Origin: JAGNHB01 sp964436005
GTDB taxonomy: Bacteria > Acidobacteriota > JAAYUB01
Assembly (NCBI GenBank): GCA_964436005.1
Contig: CAYTBK010000006.1
Coordinates: forward strand, 5,391 to 69,390
Direction: 5' to 3'
DNA: 64,000 nt
In this document: positions 58,413 to 64,000 of the stretch, piece after piece
Layout of the letters: each line of letters opens with the position of its first letter
Numbering within the stretch: position 1 is the stretch's first letter
Notes under the pieces: model-generated
Seen by the model: only the letters and a program-made list of their open reading frames with translations
What the model was told of the DNA's origin: nothing
The model's database searches: none
Made by a program: the position numbers and the translations under genes

Positions 58413-59257
58413 AGCCGGCCATCCTGCCCTGCAACGGTCTGGACAAGCCCCTGGGGCCGCTCGCGCGCGAGCTCGCCCTGGCCCTGGCGGCGGAGACGGG
58501 CGGCGAGCTCGTCTGCCCGGTCCTGCTCAACCAAGCCCCCGACCGGTACCGGGAAATCCTGGCCGCCTCGCCGCTGACCGTGGTGGACGGCTGCGCCACC
58601 CGCTGCGCTTCCAAACTGGCGGCCCGGCTCGGCTGCAAACCGGACCGCAAGGTCTTCCTGCCGGACCGGCTGAAGGAAGCGGGGGAGGCGCCGGAACGAG
58701 GCCTGACGCCCGGCCCCCGGGCCCTGGCGTTCGCCCTCCAGGAGGCTCGCCGGCTGGCGGCCGAACCCCTGGCCTCCGCTGCCGCCCGGGAAGAAGTCGC
58801 TTTCCCGGCCCCGGCGGAGTTTCGGCAGGTCGAGGAGGGCAAGTACGTCTTCCGTTTCCCCGCCGCGGGCTTCCTGTTCAACGAGAACGACTGCTGGGCC
58901 CAGGTGGTGGGTGGACGGGCCCGCGTGGGCGTTTCCGATTTTGTCCAGCAGAACCTTACGGACATCCTGTACTTCGACCCGCCGGAGGCGGGCGCCGTCG
59001 TCGAGCAGTTCGGCGAGCTGGGGACGGTGGAGTCCTCCAAGGCGGTCCTGGAGATCGTCTCGCCCGTGAGCGGGCGGGTGGTCGCCGTCAACGGGGAACT
59101 CAAGGACAAGCCGGAACTGGTCAACGAGGACCCGTACGGGAAGGGGTGGATCGCCGAGCTCGAGTTGACGGCCTTTGCGGAGGACCGTACGTTCCTGCTG
59201 GAAGCGGAGGCCTACGCCAGCCTCGTCCAGGGCAAGGCGGCGGCTGCGGCGAAGTAG
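58409..59257 (+). CDS. DGC domain fused to a GcvH-like lipoyl domain
   Basis: A 282-aa protein. N-terminal ~115 residues: DGC (putative zinc-binding) domain with AILPCNGLDKPLG and TVVDGCATRCASKLA (Cys8, Asp60-Gly61-Cys62, Cys66). C-terminal ~150 residues: glycine-cleavage-H-like domain, NENDCWAQVVGGRARVGVSDFVQ, then GTVESSKAVLEIVSP with Lys211 as the lipoylation site and VNEDPYGKGWIAELEL. Lipoyl carriers of this kind bind intermediates in sulfur oxidation (sHdr-linked LbpA). Here the dithiolane could carry As(III) or electrons. The fusion is unusual. Confidence 0.85.
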   Translation: MKPAILPCNGLDKPLGPLARELALALAAETGGELVCPVLLNQAPDRYREILAASPLTVVDGCATRCASKLAARLGCKPDRKVFLPDRLKEAGEAPERGLTPGPRALAFALQEARRLAAEPLASAAAREEVAFPAPAEFRQVEEGKYVFRFPAAGFLFNENDCWAQVVGGRARVGVSDFVQQNLTDILYFDPPEAGAVVEQFGELGTVESSKAVLEIVSPVSGRVVAVNGELKDKPELVNEDPYGKGWIAELELTAFAEDRTFLLEAEAYASLVQGKAAAAAK

Positions 59258-59371
59258 GCGCCCGCCGGAAGGGGGAAGGATTCCTCGCACGGAGGCACAG
59301 GGGCACAGCGGGAGAACGGGACCGGGCTGGAAATGCAGGAAGAAAACTAAAGATGTAAAAAGGTGTTCGCA

Positions 59372-59770
59372 ATGGAAGACAGACCGAAAACACTGGTGGT
59401 ACCCTGCAGCGGCATCGGCAAGGTGCAGGGTCTGCTCAGCCGCGAAGTCGCCTTCGAACTCGCCGGGCGGCGCGGCCCGGAGGCGTTCGAGACCCTCTGC
59501 CTGGCCCTCCTGGTCACGGGCGACGGGGAGGCGCGGGAGAAGGTCCAAAACTCGCCCTGCGTCACGGTGGACGGATGCCCCAAGCTCTGCGCCTGCCGGA
59601 ACGTGGAGCTGGCGGGCGGCCGGGTCGAACGGGCGGTGAAGGTGGTGGACGCCATGAAGGCCCACCGCGGGATGAACGCCGGCACCGCCACGGCCCTGAC
59701 GGAAGAGGGCTGGCGATTGGTGACGGAGATGGCCGACGACATCGTCGCCGCGGCGACGAAGGACCGTTGA
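59372..59770 (+). CDS. DGC-domain (putative zinc-binding) protein
   Basis: A 132-aa protein starting MEDRPKTLVVPCSGIGKVQG. Conserved: PCSGIGK near the N-terminus and VTVDGCPKLCACRNVE (DGC at 67-69, C73). The family has a conserved Asp-Gly-Cys and two or more other Cys, and is annotated as zinc-binding without proven function. It is separated from the lipoyl gene by 114 bases in which nothing but a faint repeat-like stretch is visible. Confidence 0.85.
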   Translation: MEDRPKTLVVPCSGIGKVQGLLSREVAFELAGRRGPEAFETLCLALLVTGDGEAREKVQNSPCVTVDGCPKLCACRNVELAGGRVERAVKVVDAMKAHRGMNAGTATALTEEGWRLVTEMADDIVAAATKDR

Positions 59771-59780
59771 GGGAGACGCC

Positions 59781-60467
59781 ATGGTGGAAATCCAGAGAAA
59801 AGTGGGCCTCGTCGCCTGCAGCGGGGAGGAACTCCCCGAGGGTACGGTCTCGCGCAACGCGGTCCGGCGCGTGCTGGAGCACCTGCGGCCGGGGCGGACC
59901 GTGACCATCTGCCTGCCGCTCTTCCTGGCCGGCGGCGAGGAGGAGCGGAACTTCGCCCGTAACCACCCCACCATCGCCGTGGACGGGTGCGCCAAGCGGT
60001 GCGCGCAGCGGGGCACGGAAATGCACAGCGGGCCGGTGAGCGCGTCGCTGGTGGTGACGGACATCCTGGGCGGGCCGGCAGCCGGCTGCGCCCGGTCCTC
60101 CCGCCGGGCCGGGGAGGCCGACACCGCGGCGGCCTGGGCGGTGGCCGACCGCATCGCCGCCGAGGTGGACGCTTTGCTGGAAGGCGCCCCGGGCGAAGCG
60201 GGGCCGGCGGGCGGCGCCGACGCCGGCTGCGCCTGCACGCGGCCGCTGCCGGGCCTGGCGGTGAGCATAGGCGGGCGGTCGGTGACCATCGACGGGCTGA
60301 GCCTGATCTTTGGCCAGTTGGCCGAAGACGGTGTCTCGACGGACGACTCTTCGGCCGAAGCCGTCCTGGAGCGGGTGAAGATCTACCACCCCGTCCCGGC
60401 GGAAGAGAATGACGAATACCGCGGCGCCCTGCTCGGCGCCTACAGGGAATACAGGAGGAATCGATGA
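59781..60467 (+). CDS. DGC-domain protein, extended form
   Basis: A 228-aa protein. DGC part: VGLVACSGEELPEGTVSRNAVRR and PTIAVDGCAKRCAQRGTEMHSG (DGC 68-70, Cys74). After an Ala/Gly-rich linker (GAPGEAGPAGGADAGCACTR) there is a second small domain (AVSIGGRSVTIDGLSLIFGQ) ending in a basic tail, which may be a CGA/UPF-like module; I do not recognise it. It ends 4 bases inside the next gene. Confidence 0.8.
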   Translation: MVEIQRKVGLVACSGEELPEGTVSRNAVRRVLEHLRPGRTVTICLPLFLAGGEEERNFARNHPTIAVDGCAKRCAQRGTEMHSGPVSASLVVTDILGGPAAGCARSSRRAGEADTAAAWAVADRIAAEVDALLEGAPGEAGPAGGADAGCACTRPLPGLAVSIGGRSVTIDGLSLIFGQLAEDGVSTDDSSAEAVLERVKIYHPVPAEENDEYRGALLGAYREYRRNR

Positions 60468-60886
60468 GGAAGAATTGGTGGAAAGTTGTCGTGGTGGTCG
60501 TTCTCGCGGCCGCGATCGGGATCGTCGTCGCCAACAAGAACCAGGCGGTGAAGGCCGAGGAGAAGGCTTCTGCGCACGCGGCGCCCGCCCCGGCGGCCCA
60601 GGAGCGGAAACTGCCCCGGCTGGTGGATCTCGGGGCGAAAAAGTGCATTCCCTGCAAGATGATGATGCCGATCCTCGACGAACTGGCGAAGGAGTTCCAG
60701 GGGAAACTGGCGGTGGAGTTCATCGACGTCTGGCAGAACCCCGACGCCGGGGACAAGTACGGCATCCAGAGCATCCCCACCCAGATCTTCTACGACGCCG
60801 AGGGCAAGGAATTCTTCCGCCACGAGGGGTTCTTCCCGAAAGAGGACATCCTGGCCAAGTTCCGGGAAAAAGGGTACCGGTTCTGA
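60464..60886 (+). CDS. Membrane-anchored thioredoxin
   Basis: A 140-aa protein with an N-terminal membrane anchor (VVVVVVLAAAIGIVVA), an Ala/Pro linker, and a thioredoxin domain: GAKKCIPCKMMMPILDELAKEF (Cys61, Cys64) and the cis-Pro loop YGIQSIPTQIFYD. The domain would face the periplasm. The CcdA-like protein gene follows one base later, so the pair can move reducing power across the membrane. Confidence 0.9.
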   Translation: MRKNWWKVVVVVVLAAAIGIVVANKNQAVKAEEKASAHAAPAPAAQERKLPRLVDLGAKKCIPCKMMMPILDELAKEFQGKLAVEFIDVWQNPDAGDKYGIQSIPTQIFYDAEGKEFFRHEGFFPKEDILAKFREKGYRF

Positions 60887-60887
60887 C

Positions 60888-61583
60888 ATGGAGGCGCTGT
60901 TCACCTCGCTGACCCGGGCGGTGGAGGGCTCCGCCCCCGTGGCCCTGGCCGCCGCCCTCCTCTGGGGCGTGCTCAGCGTCGCCCTGAGCCCCTGCCACCT
61001 GTCCAGCATCCCCCTCGTCGTGGGCTTCATCAGCGAGCAGGGGGAGATGACCCTGCGCCGGGCCTGCGGGATCGCCTCCCTGTTCAGCCTGGGCATCCTG
61101 CTCACCATCGCCGCCATCGGCGCCGTCACGGCGTCCATGGGGCGGATGATGGGCCAGGTGGGGGCCTGGGGCAACTACCTGGTGGCCGGGGTGTTCCTGC
61201 TGGTGGGGCTCCACCTGCTCGACATCGTCCCGCTGCCTTTCGCGGGGCCAGCCCGGGTCGGAATCAAGCGCCGGGGCCTCCTGGCCGCTTTCCTCCTGGG
61301 CCTGGTCTTCGGGATCGCCCTGGGACCCTGCACCTTCGCCTACATGGCGCCGGTCCTGGCCGTCAGCTTCAAGGCGGGAGCCGGCCAGCCGGTCTACGCC
61401 GCGCTCCTGCTGGCGGCCTACGGGGTCGGCCACTGCGCGGTGATCGTGGCGGCGGGGACGTTCACCGAGGCGGTGGAGAAATACCTGAAGTGGAACGAGA
61501 AATCGAAAGGGACGGTCGTCGTCAAGCGGATCTGCGGCGTCCTGGTCCTGGTCGGGGGCGTGTACCTGGTGCACATCGCCTGA
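60888..61583 (+). CDS. CcdA/DsbD-type membrane protein (ArsG-like)
   Basis: A 231-aa protein with six membrane helices. Two conserved Cys in helices 1 and 4, in VALSPCHLSSIPLV (Cys36) and IALGPCTFAYMAP (Cys148), are the CcdA/DsbD beta redox pair. Pro residues around them are preserved. It can either take electrons from a cytoplasmic thioredoxin to the periplasmic one at 60464, or be an ArsG-type permease, since NCBI uses that name for such proteins in ars clusters. Both are possible from sequence. Confidence 0.88.
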   Translation: MEALFTSLTRAVEGSAPVALAAALLWGVLSVALSPCHLSSIPLVVGFISEQGEMTLRRACGIASLFSLGILLTIAAIGAVTASMGRMMGQVGAWGNYLVAGVFLLVGLHLLDIVPLPFAGPARVGIKRRGLLAAFLLGLVFGIALGPCTFAYMAPVLAVSFKAGAGQPVYAALLLAAYGVGHCAVIVAAGTFTEAVEKYLKWNEKSKGTVVVKRICGVLVLVGGVYLVHIA

Positions 61584-61675
61584 CCCGGCCGGGACGAGGA
61601 GCCGCCGGCTCGTTCCCAAAACGCCGGCGAGGATTTGATCCATTGCGATAATCCAATTCTTGAAAGGAGGAAACC

Positions 61676-62041
61676 ATGTCGAACTCTTGTGCCTGCGGAT
61701 CCGGCGCCAAACTGATTTTCGCCTGTTCGGGCGCTGCGGATGTCGGCGCCGTCGCCGACCAGGCGGCCCGCCAGCTGACCAGAGAAGGGGCCGGGAAGAT
61801 GTTCTGCCTGGCCGGCATCGGCGGCCGGGTGGAGGGTATTCTCAACACGACGCGGGCCGCGGGGACCATCCTGGCCATCGACGGTTGTCCCGTCGACTGT
61901 GTGAAGCACTGCCTGGAGCAGGCCGGTATCCAGGAATTCAAGCACCTGCAGCTGGCTTCCCTGGGCCTGGAGAAGGGGAAATCGCCGCTTTCGGACGAGG
62001 CCGTGGAAAAGGTGGTCCAGGCGGGTCGGGACCTGCTCTGA
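61676..62041 (+). CDS. DGC-domain protein, fourth in the island
   Basis: A 121-aa protein after AAGGAGG. Seen: CACGSGAKLIFACSGAADVGAVADQAA, and TILAIDGCPVDCVKHCLEQ (DGC 69-71, Cys75, Cys79), plus an N-terminal CxC. It has more Cys than the other three. Product and role as for the others; the repeated occurrence suggests a chain of thiol/metal transfer. Confidence 0.86.
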   Translation: MSNSCACGSGAKLIFACSGAADVGAVADQAARQLTREGAGKMFCLAGIGGRVEGILNTTRAAGTILAIDGCPVDCVKHCLEQAGIQEFKHLQLASLGLEKGKSPLSDEAVEKVVQAGRDLL

Positions 62042-62151
62042 GAATTGGACCCTCTTCCGCTTCCCGAAGGCCGCCGCCCGCCTCGCCATCGCCGGCGGGC
62101 TGCCTTCGGCAGGTGTTTGCGGATGAAATTCCAACCTGACAGGAGGAATGA

Positions 62152-62589
62152 ATGCGAGCGATTTTTTCCACTCTTCTCTTGACCGCCTGGGCGGCGTTCG
62201 GCGTGGCCGGCCCCGCCAGCTCGGCCAAAGCCGCCCCCCCGGCGCCCGGCGCCCGCTACGTCGCCTACTATTTCCACGGCAAATTCCGCTGCCCCACCTG
62301 CCTGAAGATCGAGAGGCTCTCCGAGCAAGCCGTCCGGACGAACTTTTCCGAGATGATGGGAAAGGGCGCCCTGCGCTGGCGGGCGGTGAACACCGACCTG
62401 CCGGAGAACGCCCACTTCGACAAGGACTTCAACCTGACGGCGGGGGCCCTGGTGTTCGTCTGCGAGAAGGGCGGGAAGGTGGCGCGCTTCCGGGTGGTGG
62501 ACGGTGTCTGGGACTGGGTGGGCGGCCCGGAGGACGCCTTCGCCCGAAAGGTGGAAGACGCCCTGGCCCGCTTCATCGCCGGCCAGTAG
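62152..62589 (+). CDS. ArsF-like exported thioredoxin-fold protein
   Basis: A 145-aa protein with an N-terminal signal (LLLTAWAAFGVAGPASSAKA). The motif YVAYYFHGKFRCPTCLKIE holds the active CxxC (Cys47, Cys50). I recall this pattern from proteins that NCBI calls nitrophenyl-compound nitroreductase subunit ArsF family. Thioredoxin-like C-terminal half (GALVFVCEKGGKVARF). Exported, possibly lipidated or anchored; it could receive electrons from the CcdA-like protein. Confidence 0.8.
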   Translation: MRAIFSTLLLTAWAAFGVAGPASSAKAAPPAPGARYVAYYFHGKFRCPTCLKIERLSEQAVRTNFSEMMGKGALRWRAVNTDLPENAHFDKDFNLTAGALVFVCEKGGKVARFRVVDGVWDWVGGPEDAFARKVEDALARFIAGQ

Positions 62590-62608
62590 ACCACTCAGGA
62601 GGTTTCCC

Positions 62609-63055
62609 GTGAGCGACTTTTTCCGGCAACCGGACCGTCCGGACGGCGCCCCGGCGCCGCTTTCCCCGCGCGAGGCGCTCGAGGCCGCCGGGCGCGGGGC
62701 GGTGTTCGTGGACATCCGCCCCGATTTCGAGACCAACTACCGGGCTTTCGACGTGCCCTCCCTCGTCAGCCTGCCGTACCGCGCCTACCGGGACGGGTAC
62801 GCCGCGGTGCCGGCGGGCGAGCCGCTCGTGGTGGCCGACAACGTCGGCACCAAGAGCCCGGAGGTGGCCCGCTTCCTCCTGGAGGCCGGCTGGCGCGACG
62901 TGGCCGTCCTGGTGGGGGGCGTGGTCGCCTGGGCCCAGGAGGGTTTGCCCCTGACCAAGGACCCGAACTACGAGTTGGTGGGCGGCTGCGGCTGCAAGCT
63001 CAAGCCCAAGAAGCCGAGCAAGGAAGGTTCGGCCGTGGCGCCGCGGGCGGAATAA
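62609..63055 (+). CDS. Rhodanese-fold protein lacking the catalytic cysteine
   Basis: A 148-aa protein with GTG start after AGGAGG (62597-62602). Rhodanese fold: SPREALEAAGRGAVFVDIRPDFE, then EPLVVADNVGTKSPEVARFLLEAG and VLVGGVVAWAQEGLPL. The catalytic position (Cxx(G)xRS) reads D77NVGTKS, so no sulfur transfer as such. A C-terminal GGCGCKLKPKK tail gives a CxC pair (Cys127, 129). It may bind an arsenate or a thiol partner. Located between ArsF-like and ArsC. Confidence 0.84.
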   Translation: MSDFFRQPDRPDGAPAPLSPREALEAAGRGAVFVDIRPDFETNYRAFDVPSLVSLPYRAYRDGYAAVPAGEPLVVADNVGTKSPEVARFLLEAGWRDVAVLVGGVVAWAQEGLPLTKDPNYELVGGCGCKLKPKKPSKEGSAVAPRAE

Positions 63056-63068
63056 GGGAGTGGCGGCC

Positions 63069-63518
63069 ATGTCCAAAAACCCCTCAACGATTGCAAGGAA
63101 GAAGAGAGTGCTGTTTCTCTGCACCGGGAACTCCTGCCGCAGCCAGATGGCCGAAGGGTGGGCCCGGCGCCTGCGGGGGCACGAGTGGGAACCGTACTCG
63201 GCCGGGGTGGTCGCCCGGGGGATCGACCCGCGCGCCGTCCGGGTCATGGCCGAGGCGGGGGTGGACATATCCGCCCAGGGGTCGAAGACCGTGGCGGAGG
63301 TGGCCGGCATCGACTTCGACCTGGTGGTGACCGTCTGTTCCCAGGCGGCGGAGAATTGCCCCGTCTTTCCCGGCCGGGCCCGGCGGCGGCACGCCGGGTT
63401 CGACGACCCGCCGACCCTGGCCGGTCCCACCTTGACCGAAGAGGAGGCGCTGGCTCCCTATCGGCGGGTGCGTGACGAAATCCGCGACTTTGTCGAAACG
63501 CTGGAAATCGGCGGCTGA
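63069..63518 (+). CDS. arsC: Arsenate reductase, thioredoxin-coupled type
   Basis: A 149-aa LMW-phosphatase-like ArsC. P-loop LFLCTGNSCRSQMAEG (Cys18, Arg24), with resolving cysteines Cys90 and Cys97 (TVCSQAAENCPVFPG). The spacing 18/90/97 is the same as in S. aureus pI258 ArsC (10/82/89), so all three catalytic Cys are present. It reduces As(V) to As(III) with thioredoxin. Start at ATG 63069, eight bases from AGGGAG; the GTG at 63060 is less likely. Product is exported by the ACR3 protein that follows. Confidence 0.95.
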   Translation: MSKNPSTIARKKRVLFLCTGNSCRSQMAEGWARRLRGHEWEPYSAGVVARGIDPRAVRVMAEAGVDISAQGSKTVAEVAGIDFDLVVTVCSQAAENCPVFPGRARRRHAGFDDPPTLAGPTLTEEEALAPYRRVRDEIRDFVETLEIGG

Positions 63519-63600
63519 ACGGAACGGTGCCCCCGCCGGGCCCGCCCCTGGAGCGGAAAATATTGGAAATTTTCTGCAGATTCTATTGAAGGAGAGGAAG

Positions 63601-64000
63601 ATGACCGACCACGTTTCCAGACGACTCTCGTTCCTGGACCGATATTTGACCTTGTGGATCTTCCTGGCCATGGCGGTGGGCGTGGGCATGGGGGCGACCT
63701 GGCCGGGCGTCAAGGACTTCTGGAACCGCCTGGGTTCCGGGACGACCAACATCCCCATCGCCGTCGGCCTGATCCTGATGATGTACCCGCCCCTGGCCAA
63801 GGTCCGCTACGAGGAGCTGGGCAAGGTGTTCCGGAACTGGCGGGTGCTGGCCCTCTCCCTGATGCAGAACTGGATCATCGGGCCGCTGCTCATGTTCGGC
63901 CTGGCCGTCGCCTTCCTGGCGGACAAGCACGAGTACATGGTGGGGCTCATCCTCATCGGCCTGGCCCGCTGCATCGCCATGGTCATCGTCTGGAACGACC
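63601..64000 (+). CDS. acr3: ACR3-family arsenite efflux permease, truncated by window end
   Basis: The first 133 residues: start ATG after AAGGAGAGG. Hydrophobic helices and LTLWIFLAMAVGVGMG, then the signature IPIAVGLILMMYPPLAKVRY of ACR3, and GLARCIAMVIVWND, which contains the essential Cys (Cys124) of transmembrane 4. It exports arsenite using the proton gradient at the inner membrane. It is probably the last of the core ars genes in this window; the rest is not visible. Confidence 0.95.
   Translation, partial: MTDHVSRRLSFLDRYLTLWIFLAMAVGVGMGATWPGVKDFWNRLGSGTTNIPIAVGLILMMYPPLAKVRYEELGKVFRNWRVLALSLMQNWIIGPLLMFGLAVAFLADKHEYMVGLILIGLARCIAMVIVWND

Overview
This 64-kb window comes from a GC-rich (by eye mid-60s %) Gram-negative bacterial chromosome. 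Genes are densely packed, often in ATGA-overlapping runs. Outer-membrane proteins (OmpA-type, DUF481, two MetA-type porin-like proteins), a lipoprotein and an Mla-type ATPase show a diderm. A tungsten-type aldehyde:ferredoxin oxidoreductase, polyferredoxins and many thiol-redox proteins suggest an anaerobic or facultative lifestyle. Acidobacteriota or a deltaproteobacterial-type lineage would fit; that is inference, as no phylogenetic marker is decisive here.

Layout. 1-5.0 kb: leftward glycosyltransferase operon (surface polysaccharide) behind a good sigma70 promoter, running off the left edge. 5.1-8.5 kb: leftward operon of two ABC-2 exporter ATPase/permease pairs. 8.5-9.3 kb: repeat-rich spacer. 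9.3-13.0 kb: two secreted proteins (NTF2-like/laminin-like; CocE-type hydrolase). 13.2-15.5 kb: a GAF-PAS-PAS sigma54 activator. 15.8-31.7 kb: twelve rightward genes, possibly one long operon, for envelope and stress functions (ABM monooxygenase, YNPYTG-repeat protein, MBL hydrolase, DUF202, lipoprotein, DUF481, DUF2252, MscS channel, MetA-like porin, GH63 glucosidase, OmpA). A remnant of an Omp85/BamA C-terminus, a second MetA-like porin gene and a second ABM gene follow. A near-identical 16-bp element with -24/-12 geometry stands before both ABM genes and, reversed, before the second porin gene. I read this as a small sigma54 regulon.

34-49 kb: ordinary housekeeping and accessory genes: tRNA-Leu, an NTF2-like regulator-like protein, the AOR-polyferredoxin pair, PilZ and GNAT proteins, a 34-aa lysine-rich peptide, RNase III, TPR protein, a GT2-methyltransferase fusion, DUF218, Spy-like and DUF3352-like proteins. 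49-56 kb: a leftward set of DUF4139 protein, lone MlaF-like ATPase, histidine kinase and NtrC-type regulator, with mosaic palindromic repeats on both sides of the DUF4139 gene.

56.7-64 kb: a rightward arsenic/thiol island running off the right edge: ArsR, CMD protein, small thioredoxin, HdrA-N-like protein, two-cluster ferredoxin, a DGC-lipoyl (GcvH-like) fusion, two more DGC proteins, membrane thioredoxin, CcdA/ArsG-like membrane protein, a fourth DGC protein, ArsF-like thioredoxin, a rhodanese-fold protein without the catalytic Cys, thioredoxin-type ArsC and ACR3. Four DGC proteins plus a lipoyl carrier, Hdr-like and ferredoxin parts in an ars operon is the best candidate here for an undescribed system: an electron/thiol relay from ferredoxin and lipoamide to arsenic species, exported by ACR3 and perhaps the ArsG-like protein.
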